Below are positions 36,563 through 49,553 of a DNA stretch of 64,000 nucleotides, one piece after another. Every line of letters starts with the position of its first letter. The first letter of the stretch is position 1. Made by a program: the position numbers and the translations under genes. A model generated the notes under the pieces. The model saw nothing but the letters and a program-made list of their open reading frames with translations. It was not told the DNA's origin and searched no databases. The stretch spans positions 11,554,466 to 11,618,465 of the forward strand of contig NC_092322.1 of assembly GCF_036785885.1 (NCBI RefSeq). Direction: 5' to 3'. The stretch is from Coffea arabica. Lineage: Eukaryota; Streptophyta; Magnoliopsida; Gentianales; Rubiaceae.

Positions 36563-37224
36563 GATAAAATGACCTGTTTCATCCCTTACATTTCACAAAA
36601 ATATTCTTTTCGTCCCTCACTTTTAAAATGAAGCAATTTCGTCCCTGACATTTAAAAATTAAAACTATTACATCCTTGAACCCAATTTTCAATCTGAATC
36701 AAACCACCTATCAACCTGATTACAAATTTTGGAGGTATAATTGATAGATCACTTGGTTAACTCAACTTGAATATAACTCAACTTGAATTCCTACATTGTC
36801 ATTGTATACACTGATGGTTTTATGTACCTACCATATCATTTCAATTTAAATTTAAATACCAAATTTTGTATTTATGATACACATTTAGACTCGCAAGCGA
36901 ATATACTAATGGTGCATGAAAAGATTTACCCAAAAGAAAAACCCGACTATTCCAAAACAAATAATGGCCTTTATGTTATAATATTTATTTTTTTGGTTTA
37001 ATAAATGTCATGTGAATATGATGAAATTGACCGAATGACCTATCAATTCTATGTCCGAAATTTATTACTGGGTTATTGGATGGTTTGATTCAGATTGAAA
37101 ATTAGGTTCAGGGATGTAATAGCTTTAATTTTTAAATGTCAGGGATGAAATTGCTTCATTTTAAAAGTGAGGGACGAAAAGAATATTTGTGTTAAATGTG
37201 AGGGATGAAACATGTCATTTTCCC
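36563..37224. mobile_element. Mutator-type MITE, 662 bp
   Basis: Long inverted repeats of about 155 bp (36563-36716 and 37070-37224) share AAAATGACCTGTTTCATCCC-like ends, CTTTTCGTCCCTCACTTTTA and AATTTTCAATCTGAATCAAA. The element is flanked by perfect 9-bp duplications ATTAAATAT at 36554-36562 and 37225-37233, which places it in the Mutator superfamily. The interior of about 350 bp has no coding signal. Its inner edge is about 240 bp upstream of the acyltransferase ATG. Confidence 0.88.
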
Positions 37225-37233
37225 ATTAAATAT

Positions 37234-38664
37234 TGATAATTGAATTTCGACTGAATAATCCGTAATTCCATAATACTTAAAACTCTAGAAGCAAGTAAAA
37301 AATATTGATTTAAAATAAATTAAGGCTCTAGAATAAATTTAACATCAGTATGTGATATTATTAAATAGTATATAATATCCTATCTAACATAAAATTCGAT
37401 GATAATTTGGCTAGTAATCGGAATTTTAGAAATCAAATTTAATATTTATTCTCAAACTATTTTAAGATTTTTTTTTAAATTGGATATAAATCGGTTTTAT
37501 CAATATCGAGATGTATATTGGATTGATCTGTCTCGTTTGGCAAGTGAGTTTTTTGAGTGTTTGTCTAAAATTTTACTGTAGAAGTTTTTAAAAATTTTTT
37601 TGAAGTGTGTAAATTTTTGAATATTTTGAAATGTATAGTTTAAAAACTTTTAAAAAATTTGTGAGGTTATTGTAGTTAAAATTTTTAAAAAACTTGCAAC
37701 AAATAAACTTAACAAAAAACTTGTCTGCCAAACAAGGCCCGGTTTTCTTAGGAACTTTAAACCCTACAGGGATATTCCATTCTTTTTTTTCATTAAGTAC
37801 TCCAGTTGGGCTCGATGAAAATGTTCTCTTCTTTCCTTCCTTACCCACAAACGATTGAAAATTTCGCACATCTCAAGTTTCAAGTTCAATTGTTGCAGTT
37901 GGTGGTTGCCAATTTGAGATTGACCCGTACTCAAATAGATAAATTTTTTGGTATCATTTAAAATTGTTATATTTGAAGACTTATATAAGAGTGCAACCGA
38001 AAAATCATATCATTTTGCATCATAAAATTTATTTTAGAGATCGGAAAACATTACCGCCACATATAGATAGTTTACAGTAATTTTTACAGATCATTCGTCA
38101 ACAGCAATTTTTTTTTCCTCTGAGCATCCGGTATCCCTATTCTTTCGTGAGACTAATCCGGATTCGGTCCAGGGAGTGCCCTCAGAGTCCAACTCTTATT
38201 CGATGGTGAAAACTTGACCCAGAGCTTTTCAAGACGACACATGCAGAAGTCGAATTTGTGATCTTTCATTGACATTAGTAACCTGCTTATCAGTTGCCCC
38301 AAGCTTAGGGGTTGGCAACAGCAATTTATCAGACAATGAAAGTTGAACTCGCATGCTTTCAAAACTGCAGGACAAGTAGTTGTACATTCTATCAAGTTAA
38401 AATATTTTGCTGAAGAAAACAATATTATTTTGCTGAAGAATATTTTCCCTTCAAAAGATTTTACAGCGTACCAAACTGACCCCAGATCTCAAGTAATCTC
38501 ACGTAATTTGTTCGCATGAATTGATTCCAAATTAACTCCAGAGTTGAAGTCGATCGTGCTATTAATAAAAGAGGAAAAGTCTAGAAAGACAATAAGGTGG
38601 GATAATTAGACTGCTAGCATATATTTTTGAAAAAGAACATCCCATTGTCAGCTATCCTACCAGA
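37234..38664. other. Intergenic, no gene seen
   Basis: AT-rich DNA between the MITE and the aminotransferase stop codon; the right end should include the aminotransferase 3' UTR. No coding signal was recognised. Confidence 0.55.
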
Positions 38665-41578
38665 CTAAAATAGCTCCAAACGCCCGGTTTCTGTAACGAG
38701 CCCCGTAATCTTTTGAGCGGCAATGTTCAGCGTATCAAAGCTCTTGCAGAAGGCAAACCGTATATATCTGCTCTGGTAGCTAAATGTAGATGAACAGGAG
38801 CTTTTGTGAAAGAATCCGCTTCCTGGCACAGCTACCACCCCTGCTTGTTTGATGAGTTGCTCCACAAATTCAACCTGAAATTGTAAAATTGATTAATAGC
38901 TGCGGTCCACCCACCGATGAATCAATTGCTGTGATTTCTAGGGAGGTTACATTTGGAAGACTGATAAGGCACAAGTGAGAATTTTTCAGAGGAATTACAT
39001 AAAATGCTTCTGGGCGAAGATCAGGATTCAAACTACAAAAAATTTTGCCTTGTAGAATATGGAACAAGCAGAAAATTGATCCATCATGCTTTCACAATGA
39101 GGTAAATAGATAAGAGTATGTTACGAGGTGCCTACATCAGAAAGAGTGCAGCTCTCAGGAAGCTCTGCAAACACGAAAACTGAACCCATTGGCCTAAACT
39201 GCATTGGGAAGCCAACCTTTACAAGCAACTCATGAATGAAATCTCTTCTCGATTGATAGTCCTACGCATCAGAACATAGTTTATTAGGAACAGACCACAA
39301 CTTCCAGTACGTACAAGACCTTGAAAAGTGAGATGTTGGATCTTACCCTTCTCAATGAATCAAAGTATTGAGGAGAACTTCTCAAAGCAGTCAAGGCTGC
39401 TTCCTGGAAAGGTGCTGGAGCACAATCTGTAACTTTTACATGGATGTTTTGAATCGCCAATGCAATCCTAGCCGGAGCAATCGCCCATCCAATCCTCCAA
39501 CCTAAATATTCACACCATGACAGAGCATAAGTGCACATGTCCTCCTACCAGGCTGAGTAATAGTAGCAAGAATCAATGATTTAAGCAATTCATGATAATT
39601 CTATGCAAGGGACCCGAAAAACGGGGAGAGACAGAGCAGACCATCTGACTCTTGTCAACAAGGTAAAACAGCGGGCAGCAATAATGAACACCCAGGTAGG
39701 ACAATCAATTTTTCACCTGTAACGCTAAAAGTTTTTGACAATGATGATGTCACAATGGTCCGCTTCTGCATCTCTGGAAGTGAGGCAAGTGATATATGCT
39801 TTTCATTGTCAAAAGTTATATGCTCGTACACCTGAAGCGACATTACAAAATAGAAGTGAACAAAATTGCAAAAGATGTAGAGGATAAAATAAAGTTGGTC
39901 AACTACTAATTATTTACTCGTGAACCTAGATTTCTCACCAATATAGACACATGATATTATATCAGAAGCCATTGTCTGGTAATGAAAAATGTTTACTTAC
40001 TGAGAAAGGATAAATTAAGAAGACAAATCATTTGTCAAAGAAATTCATGTAGACATAACTTTCAGTTGATTCAACTATATCTGTGGAAAGTATAGAACAA
40101 TAACCACGTAAATAAGGACTATGATTCATGCATAAAGTTAAACCAGTTTCTATGGATATTCAAAAACCTGAGAATTCTAAAATCAAAATAGTAAACATTC
40201 ACAAGCACATAGCCCAAAATCATTTTGTACATGAAGCTCAATCAGGCAATTAGATATGCAACATAAAAGGCAAGAATGCCTCTTAGTGCCACATTTGTGC
40301 CAAGAAAAATCATTTTGCACATGAAGCTCAAATCAGGCAATTATAAAAGGTTATCATACTTCATCTGTAACAGCTAGAATATCCCAGGTTCTGCAAGCTC
40401 CAGCAATAATCTCAAGATCATCCTTGGTAAAAACTTTCCCTGTTGGGTTGTGAGGACTGTGCCACTTTGTATCAGTCTCTTTTCTAATGCAATACAGGAT
40501 GCATAAATTCTTAAGAATGATGCTCAGTAATAACTGGTCTGTTTTGCGCAACAGAACTCTACAAGGCATGGTATATTAGAAAAATAAATGGTTCAAAAAT
40601 GACAAATCTGAATTTATTTCAGGTCAAATAAATCTTCTTGCACCACTGAAAACCTACCAACTAAGAAAAGAAATTCCTTTTCCACAGTCGTGTGGTGTGT
40701 TCTGTGAGGTTATTTAATTGAATGAACGCATACCTGTTGACCACTAGAGCTTTGGTCTTAGCAGTAAATGATTTTATAAATTTGTCTGGATCAAGTTTCC
40801 AGCATGGTGGATCAAGGGGAACATACACCTGTAGTTTATAATACAATGATGAGAAATCAATTGAGCACCATCAGTCCAAAGCTGATAAACCTGAAGGCAG
40901 AGAAGCTATGGCATAAATTACTCTAATTCCATATTTAACAATAGCATATTACTAATAACAATATGGGGAAGCTTACAGGGACTCCTCCGGCCAATCTAAT
41001 ACAAGTGTCATATGTCTCATATGATGGATCAAACAGTATAACTTCATCACCCTGATCAATTACTTGGGGGGAGAAACAAACAGAAAGATATTATAGATTT
41101 TAGCACCCAATACTTCCAGGTTGACCGTTGTAAGAGAAAGAAATTACATATAGTACACTTACTAGCAAACATGGTTGCTGCAAAAGCCTCAGACTGGCCA
41201 CAACATATAACTATATCTGTCAAAGGATCAACGTCTAGGCCTTGCGTTTGTTTCATTTTACATGCCACATACTCACAAATTCCTTGAACGTGCCTTGATT
41301 AAGATTTGAGACAACTTTCAGTTTATTAAGCTAGTACTGCTATAGTACTAATGCCAACCAATGAAATAGATTTAATAAAACAATAAAAAAAGCGACCTGT
41401 ACTGGTTGAAGTCAGAATTGATTGCAGAAATGGCAGCCTCTTTGATGTGAGAAGGAGCAGGGAAATCCGGGAAACCTTGGGAAAGGTTGATGGCGTTGCA
41501 GCGTTGGGCAAGCAAGGATAATTGTTGTATGGGAGAGGGTGTTATCGTCTTGGTCACAGCAGACAGCTTCTCCTCCAT
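38665..41578 (-). CDS. Class I/II PLP aminotransferase, kynurenine/methionine aminotransferase-like
   Basis: Nine minus-strand exons: 41397-41578, 41163-41293, 40977-41062, 40734-40828, 40360-40456, 39717-39831, 39347-39501, 39136-39261, 38665-38874. Phases agree and give 398 residues, normal for fold-type I aminotransferases. PLP-site residues are visible: SPHNPTGK (Asn168), TDEVY (Asp196, Tyr199), SSLSKTFSVTG (Schiff-base Lys230) and RYIRFAF near the C-terminus for the carboxylate Arg. NLSQGFPDFPAP and DEVILFDPSYETY match the kynurenine aminotransferase/glutamine transaminase K branch. The protein starts MEEKLSAV with no transit-peptide-like leader, so it is probably cytosolic. Likely substrates are kynurenine, methionine, phenylalanine or glutamine with a keto acid; the exact reaction is not readable. 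Confidence 0.92.
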
Positions 41579-42528
41579 GTCTAATATCTAAATCTCCACT
41601 GCCAGTGCCTGTTGGCTTAGCTTTACCTCACCTTATCAGCTTATTGTTCCAGGTTGGTTGCCACTGCAGTTTGTCTTGGTTCTGCCATTGAATAACTCTT
41701 TCTATTCCAAACACAACGTAGAGTTAGTTGCTTGCTAGTTGCTGCCACTTGGTGCCTGGTGCTCCTCCTTTGGACATTGAATTTTGTTATTATTAACTAT
41801 TTACCATACTAACGAATCAAATTTATAGCTATGTGTTTTTGTCTTTTGGTTCTTTAGGTACTTTAAGCATAGGAAACAATTTTTCACTTACAGTTACATC
41901 TCATAAAGATACGATACAACTGTTACATTTAAAGTTATAGCTATATGTTTGCTTTATTTGATTGATGCATTGTAGTTAGAGTCCACAATATTTCAGTAAA
42001 TTCTTGAGGGAATTGGTTACTCACAAGTAATTGAATTCCAATTTTTAATGGATTTCGAAAAGGGTAAAGAAAACAGATAAAGGTTCATGACAGAAAAATA
42101 ACCAAAGGTGAACATGTTAGAAATTAATAATCTAATGATAAAAACGAATGCAACAAACAAATTTTTTCGAGTACGCACCTTTTAGTCAAGTAGTGCTTGA
42201 AAACATCAAGAGCAATATGCTTCAATGTCTTCAGATACTACTGAAATTACTATTAATCTAGCCCTAAGAAAATCTTATCAATTTAGAATGTCAAAAGTTC
42301 AGATACATTGGCAACAATCGAAAGATACAGCATGTCTAGTTTTTATCTCTGATAGTACTCATTATTAAAGGGATTGCAGAACATTAAGTACTAACTTTAA
42401 TTTATTAGATAGTTTCCAAGTACAATGCAACTAACAATTTAAGCTTGAAGTTAAACTCATGTTAATCGAGTTCGAGCAACTAGAAGATCTTGCTAAACCT
42501 GAGTTCATGTTTCAAAGCTTAATAAGCT
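41579..42528. other. 5' flank of the aminotransferase gene, no gene seen
   Basis: AT-rich stretch holding the aminotransferase promoter and 5' UTR on the minus strand. No coding or repeat structure was recognised before the TLDc relic begins near 42529. Confidence 0.55.
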
Positions 42529-43384
42529 GCTCCTCTTAAGAATACATCATGCAACTCTGACAAAGCCAAATATGTACAATCTAATCCACTTCTAGCCTAT
42601 AAAAACACATCTTAAACATTACAGCTACATTTGAGGAATTGAGGATTACGACTAGAAATAGGATGCCCGCTCATCCCGCTTAGAAAATTGTTATTTCAAA
42701 TTATCTAGGTCCAGCTCTCAGGATGCCTACCCTTGCATATGTTTATTCTTGTGTTACGTCAAGACAGAATTGCATAAGCGCTAGCCCCAAAGAGTCCCAG
42801 ACTATTTACAACATCAAACACGAAGACAACTCTGTTGAGTAAAATATCAGGGTTTAACTATAAAGTAGCATAAACTCAGAAATGACGAAACAAATTATAG
42901 TTCAACTCCAAAGATTTAGTCTTTGCAAAATGGACTAACATAAAAGATGACATGATCATTCCATTCTCACAAAGACTACTCCCCAAGTAACCTCTGGCAT
43001 TGAAAAATAAAAAAACTGCAGAAAATCACAAACATAAGTAGGCACATACATCCAAGAATTCCCAGTTCACTTCACTGCGTGAAATACTACTAACTGGGCT
43101 TCTATTAACAGTCAAAAAACACAAATTCTTAATTTCAGATAGCAGCTTTTCTTCTATGGTACGGAGATGAAGACCAGGAGCAATCAACTACAAATGCATG
43201 GGCTTACAGCATGAGCAGGGGAAGAGGATGTGGACTTACAAAGTGGACAGCTTTACTCCTTATTCCGATCTCATTATTCTTTTATCGTCTTCTTCTTGTT
43301 CACCTTTTATCCCAGTTTGTGTTTCTACGAGTCTCGTACAAATAGATGATGCTGATGATAAAGCTTTTCACCTACCTGTCCTCG
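42529..43384 (-). pseudogene. Relic of the 5' end (exon 1 and intron 1) of the TLDc gene
   Basis: This block aligns by eye with about 48430-49620, the first exon, intron 1 and 5' flank of the intact gene. Shared landmarks include TGCTCCTCTTAAG, CTCAGGATGCCTACCCTTGCATA, ATGGACTAACATA, CAGCTTTACTCCTTATTCC and AGATGATGCTGATGAT. The exon 1 copy has lost its start codon (ATG became ATC near 43268) and about 80 bp of the coding exon. It cannot make the protein. The remaining exons are not adjacent; the matching 3' end lies at 23130-25430. Confidence 0.82.
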
Positions 43385-43393
43385 TGCGACACC
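43385..43393. repeat. Left target duplication TGCGACACC of the hairpin MITE
   Basis: TGCGACACC recurs exactly at 43606-43614 on the other side of the MITE; nine bases fits Mutator-type insertion. Confidence 0.85.
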
Positions 43394-43605
43394 GCTTGGA
43401 TCCTCGGTGACATGTTTCTCTATGCCAACCCAATGCCACCTATAATATTGCGTCAAGTGTCCTGTTATTATTTACACTTGTATTAAACCAAATCAAGTTG
43501 AATTATTAGAAAATTAAAGTGTAAATAATAACAGGACACTTGACGCAATATTATAGGTGATATTGGATTGGCATAGAGAAAAATGTCACCGAGGATCCCA
43601 AGTGA
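43394..43605. mobile_element. Fold-back MITE with near-perfect 93-bp arms
   Basis: Two arms of about 93 bp (about 43394-43487 and 43512-43605) are almost exact reverse complements around a loop of about 25-40 bases. Shared landmarks are GATCCTCGGTGACAT, CTCTATGCCAA and ATAATATTGCGTCAAGTGTC. It is flanked by 9-bp duplications. The transcript of either strand would fold into a long hairpin. Such MITEs are a known source of 24-nt siRNA and some miRNA precursors. Confidence 0.88.
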
Positions 43606-43614
43606 TGCGACACC

Positions 43615-45174
43615 TTTCTCCTGGGATGATTTCAGAAACCTCCCTTCAAGTTTCCAACAATTTCATTTGGCTCCCATCAAGTTTAAAAAATTATACTTAC
43701 CTCCCTTGACATAGTAAAATACTTATAATGCCATCCATTAGGTAGACAATGTTAAATTTAAGACAATAAATTTGTAAAACTAAAAACAAAATCTATTTTT
43801 CCGTCTCTTATCTATTTTCACTCCTTTCGTTTCTAGTTAATACAACGTCTTTTTGTTATCTTCGATTTTGTGGATATTAACAAACTGAAATTACAAAATC
43901 AACAGAAAGAGCAAATTATGTGTTAAACTAGAAGAAAATGAAGAGATTCTTGGATGTAAGTGCAATGAAGAAATTATGACAAATTACACATCTTTAGCTT
44001 TTTTTCCTGTTTCAATCATCAATTTCATTGTTGGATGAGATGTAAATGCAATAAAAAGAAATTGCAGCAAATAAGTAATTTTACAATTTTGCAATGATTA
44101 ATATTCGAACTCTTGGATTGTAAGGGGCAACAAGACAACAAGATAAGAAACACAAGTTTAAGAGCAAAAGGAGCAACTTAAAAAGGAAATTAGTAGAAGA
44201 TATTGTAGCAAATCATAATAAATTCTAATATTAAAAGGCACTCTTATAATTCATCAACATCATTAATATAAAGAATCAATATTATAGATTACAATAGAAA
44301 AGCGACAATCAGGATTTTGAAATGCAAAAGAAATCTAAATAAGCTATATTTGCTTCTAATATCTTGCCCTTTTTATTCCTTTTTATTTCTTTTTCCTTTA
44401 TCCTCTGCATATTTGCATAATATCAATTTTTTTTTTTGTGTGTATGATTTTCAGAATGGCCTCAATTTGGACATGTAACATTGGTGTTGCTATATCATTT
44501 TCAAATGGGCCTTGACTTGGGGTCTTGTAATATTTTCCTTCATCATTCGTGTAACATTTTCTTGAAATGAAATTACTCGTTAGTTTGGTTTTCAAGGCAT
44601 TGAACTTTGGCAAGTGGCTTGACATTCAGGAAATGAAATTTGAGGAATTTGATGAAGACACGAGTGAAACTTCAAACAAGTCAAAATCAGCCGTAACAAA
44701 ACTATCGCCACAATTCACCTTTGAGTGGAGAGGAAAAAAAAAAAGAGAACACCTTAAGAACGTAGACTACTTACTTTTGGGAAATCTTCTGCAAAAATCC
44801 TGCAATTTCTTGATCGATGTGAACTTTATTGGTTGTGCCCAAGACCAAAAACACACCAAAATTGTCCACTATTATTCTTATACGTGTGCATTAACTTCAA
44901 AAATTGGTTAATTTCAGCTCAAGATAACAAAGGAACATTAACCAAAAAAAGCTGCACTTAAATTATTACCAAACAAGTTCGTTGCAAACACTCAGCCCAA
45001 AATTGGCACTTTATATACAAGGCAGAGCAAATCTTTACAGCTGAAAAGTGGCTTCAACATAGTATATTTATATTTTCTAGTATATGTACATTAATCTTCC
45101 AGCCCCAAGTTTGTGAATCAGCGGTACAAGAGCTGGACTTGAGAGAATGTTACATAGAATTGCAAGTCAACCTG
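43615..45174. other. Intergenic and 3' flank of the TLDc gene
   Basis: AT-rich DNA. A phrase like GGGATGATTTCAGAAACCTCCC at 43623 resembles a MULE end but has no visible partner. From 44942 the sequence is the TLDc 3' flank that is duplicated at 23130-25430. Confidence 0.5.
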
Positions 45175-48100
45175 CTACAAGCGCCAAATTCCTGGTGCCT
45201 CAGTGCGCAGCAGCGAGACCATCTCTTCATACTTTGAAGGGTATATAAAACCCCATAACTGCGTAAAACATGAAGCAGTATTCCATCATTTGGTGTTCTA
45301 CTGGACAGTAATAATTCCGTAATCTTGCCCCATGGGAGAGACAGACATACCAACTCAACTTGAGGTGGGCAACTAAGCTTAATCAATCAGATCAAATCAA
45401 TGAAAGACGTTCAGACATGAATACAACAAATGTGAGCGTGAATAGGAGGGGGGATGGGAGTACCTCAACTTCCTTCACATCAAAATCTTGGGTGTGTGCT
45501 AGACAAGAGTTTCCATAAGTTTCTGAAGCTGAACTAGATCCGGTCAATCTAGAAAACCCAGATTGAAGATTAGACACATAATCACATGTGTCAGGGAAGA
45601 AAGATAATTTTGCAGCTGTTAATGGTGTATTTTGGATCTATGTGACCAGTAAGCTAACTGCCAGATAGAGGGGGAAACTAGAAGTGAAGCAATCACAAGT
45701 ATATATGGTGAGTAGAAAACTCACAGATCGCCATCCAAGTACAGAGCAAAATGACTGCCACCACCCAGAGCTAAATACTCAGGCGAGCACAAGGTGAAAT
45801 AGCGGTTCATACCTGCTTGGCATAGATGGCATAGATGGCATTTTAAAACAATCAACCTCAAAGATACACAAACTAACCTGCATTAAAAAAATGAAAAAAA
45901 AAAAAGGACCAACAAAGGAAAAGATTGATAGGAATAAATTGAACTAGATGCGGCAATCTTTCAATGATTCTATCAATATCCATAAAGCCAGGCACAAGAC
46001 AACACAGCTGCAATTCAATGTTGTAGGTCTACTAAAGCTAATTGCTTTACTCAGCCATATTATAACTACCATATCATTCCAAAAAAAGAAAGATGCCCTA
46101 TGTTCTCTAGTTTTATATTGTCCTTTTGACACTAGGGTAAAGACAACTTATGTAGTAAGAAGATGAAAAGTTTAACTCAAGCAGCAGTAGTTTGGCTAGA
46201 AAAATGTCAAGGGCATGCACCATTTGATCTCAGAAGCTCAAAATGAAATGTCAGTCATCTGGTGCTTTTAAATTACAGATACTTCCCTTGTTAGCCTTTT
46301 CAAGTTACTCACTATTTTACCCCTCCAATCTAATTTCACTAAACTCTCCATCATAGAAAAGGTTGACATCGGAATCGAGGAAAAATTTACATGAAAGGAT
46401 AAGAAACCTGAATGAAATTTATCATAAGTACGAAAAACAGAGGTCTATAATATGGAAAACCTCATCAAAGACGGGAAAAATATACCCCTAAAAATATTTG
46501 GACAGAGTCAAAGCGTCCTGCCAGTGGTCATCAGCTTTTCAGTAGAAGAAGTATTATTCAACTAGATAACTAAACTCTAATTAATGCATTAATAAATCAA
46601 AACAAACAAAAAGTTACATATCTCTTCAGAAGTTTCTAAAATATGGCAGCCCAAAAAGCAATATTAATACCTGTGGGATGGAAAATTGCAGGATCACCAG
46701 ATATGTTTGTGAAAACAAATGAATTATTGCTGCCCTGTTTCAAATTGAATGCTGTCTTAAAATGACATAGACAAAATAGTATTTGGTGCTAAGATACCGA
46801 ACATATGAGGTCATTCATCCCACCTGATATCTTTTCTTGCTTGTAGCTCTTAAGGGTGCCTCAACTAAACCACCAAATACAGCACCCTTGCGGTCTCCCA
46901 CAACCTAAATAATCAGGTTGAGATTGTGAGAGAGACAGAGACAGAGACAGAGACAGAGACAGAGACTTTAAAACTGATTATGGTGACATGTAAATGACAC
47001 TCATAGTCCAACAGTTTAATAATTTGCACAAATGAGGTCCACGAATCCATTTTGCAGCTTCTTGCAGTTACATGCATAGAAAATATTTTCACTAAAATAG
47101 CCCAGTTGCATTAATTTTGTGTATATGAAATCCTCAAATTTAGCAAAAATAACTAGTACAAGAACCAGAATCAGACTCTCCTAGTACCAAATAAGGTGGA
47201 ATATATGATACCTAACAAATTAATAAATCTACATTTACATACACATTTAGCATTTATATGTCGACCCGTGTTCATGGTGAGGTCTGTATACAAAAAGAGA
47301 GTGTGCTTGTGTGTGTCTGTGTGTTTCTGCAACAAATGAAATAAAAGGAGGGGATAATAGTTTAACTAAATCCAGATTTTTCTCGAAACACTAATTTTAA
47401 AACAAAAAACAATGGATGCAAATTACAGTGGATAGACTAAAGCCTTCAGCTAACAAACATAACATATAACTCAAGTATTCTCAAAAGGTCCACCAGGTGG
47501 CAGGCCAATCAACAGCTAAGTTTAGACATCATCCATGCTTATGTGCCATGAATTGTATAAATAGTTTCAAGTATAGCACAAACAACAAGCAAAGTTCTGA
47601 GTTATAGGCCCAATTACCAGCAAACTGAGACCAGGCCAAAGCATGCTTCTTCTATATAAAGTTGAAAGTGATATACCATGTCTCCATGTACTGCAGAAGG
47701 CAGAATACTGAAATTAAATATTCTATAATGTGAATAGCCAACAAAAAAGCCAGATATCTTCTTAAAATTCAAAAAGGTTATTTATATCTTGTAATAATAT
47801 GATTCTATGTTCTTGCACCTGTATAATAACAACCATTTCCTCCCCTGAACAAGAACAGGCATAGAAGCAAATAGAACGCTTCGAGTCTTTTCAGAGAGAA
47901 GCAATGAAGGTTCAGAAGTTTCTGGAATCTCGTCCAAAGGCAGTGGCTCATCCAAATTTTGTGTAGACATCTCTTCATCCGCGGAAACTTTAGATTTATT
48001 TGCATTGTCGACCACCATTTGAGAGCTGCTCTTTGCTGATCCTTGACTTCGAAAGCCAGGTAATCTAGCAGAGTGGTAGATTCTGTTAAGGGATTGTTTA

Positions 48101-49553
48101 CCCCTAGAGAATAAACTTCTTTTTCTGCCACTATCTCTCAGTATCGGCACATCTGACGATTCAGCCAGGTCCTCCTGGTACGCATTTTCCCCAGCAGATT
48201 CGGGCCTTCGACCAGACTCTGAAGATGAAAGTAAGGAGACTAGGAATGCAGTAAAAGAAGATGTATCAGGACCATCACCAGAGTCCTCAGAATCCTCATC
48301 CTCATCTGACACGGAGTCTGCTTTACTACCTCCAGACTCAGATTTTTCTTCCTATTAAAACCAATACCAAATTTCTATAAGCTTCATTAATGTTTTATCT
48401 CTGAGAGGGCAATTAAACGTGACAATAAACTGCTCCTCTTAAGATGCTGTAGAACGTAAGAAACGTTATGAAAATCTGTTAAGTTCAAACATGGAAAAGT
48501 AATCCACCTTTATCCCATAAAAACATATTATAAACATTACAGTTACATTTGAGGCTTTAGGAATAGAAAGAGGATGCCCCTGCATCTCAACTCAAAAAAG
48601 AATTATTTCATATTATCTACATTAGGCTCTCAGGATGCCTACCCTTGCATACATTAATTTGTTTATTACATTAAATAAAGCACTACTGCAGTACTAGCCA
48701 CCAGAGGCCTGGACTATTGATGCTTTTACAACCTCAGGGCTCAACATGAATACACTTCTGTCAAGTAAAATATCCGCCTTTGCATCCCATGACTGCGGGG
48801 GTTCAACTTTAAAGTAGAAAAAACTCAAAAAACCACGAAAAATTTGTAATTCAACTCCTAACTTTTAGTATTTGCATGATGGACTAACATACAAAGAGAA
48901 CGCCATTCTTCCATTTTCACAAAGAATGCCCCCAAGTCACCTCCGGGATTAAAGGAATATAAATGGACTAACATAAACAAAGAACACTATTTTTTTCATT
49001 TTCACAAAGAATCCCCCTAGCTAGCCTCTAGCATTAAAACCTAGCAGTACCCTTCTCCTCTTTTCAAAGCCATAAAATATAGTCAGACTGCAAAAAAGTT
49101 ACAGCTAAAAATGGTAAAAACGTGACTAAAACTTCACTTCAGAAACCACCAGAATCCACAGCAGAAAACAAATAGGGAATTAAAAAGAAAAGAACTTCAA
49201 AACCAACAAATAAAAATAAACCCATTACGACCATTAATTCCCACTTCACTCGGGAATAAAAAAATCCTAACTGGGCCTTCAAACAATATATAAAAACATG
49301 AAAATTTAAAACCCAAATGATCAGATTATTGATATATAATAAAAAGAAGCAGCTTTTTCTTCTTCGTTGAATGGGTTGGGGGAAGATTATAGCACAAAAT
49401 CATACTAAAATCATAAAATAATAATAAATATTGACTTACAGGGTGAGCAGGGGTAGTGGAGGTGGGTTTGGAAGAAGGTTTGTCTGAAATGGGGTTGAGG
49501 AGAACTGTGGTAAGATCAGATACAAAGTGGGCAGCTTTACTCCTTATTCCCAT
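45175..49553 (-). CDS. TLDc-domain protein
   Basis: Eight minus-strand exons: 49440-49553, 47819-48351, 47618-47690, 46824-46904, 46671-46734, 45725-45812, 45464-45548, 45175-45258. Phases agree and give 373 residues. The N-terminal half is acidic and Ser-rich (SDEDEDSEDSGDG) and looks disordered. The C-terminal half is a TLDc domain from about residue 190: SMPVLVQGRKWLLLY, STWRHGISLSTLYRRSM, VVGDRKGAVFGGLVEAPL, NNSFVFTNISGDPAIFHPTG, LALGGGSHFALYLDGDL, SASETYGNSCLA and the C-terminus EEMVSLLRTEAPGIWRL. TLDc proteins are linked to oxidation resistance and, in animals, to V-ATPase regulation; the plant member is related to Arabidopsis proteins annotated as TLD-domain nucleolar proteins. Its role here is unproven. 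Both ends have decayed duplicates in the window. Confidence 0.92.
46930..46967. repeat. (GAGACA)n microsatellite in TLDc intron 3
   Basis: About six copies of the hexamer GAGACA, preceded by a short GA run, lie 26 bases upstream of exon 4 in intron 3 of the TLDc gene. On the gene strand it is a pyrimidine-rich TGTCTC repeat close to the acceptor. Confidence 0.88.

Noticed and set aside
43620-43760. Phrase GATGATTTCAGAAACCTCCC like a MULE terminal repeat
   Set aside because: No inverted partner or target duplication was seen downstream.
44398-44911. Open frames of 75 and 114 codons on opposite strands
   Set aside because: No recognisable motif, no splice context and AT-driven composition. 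Nothing supports expression.
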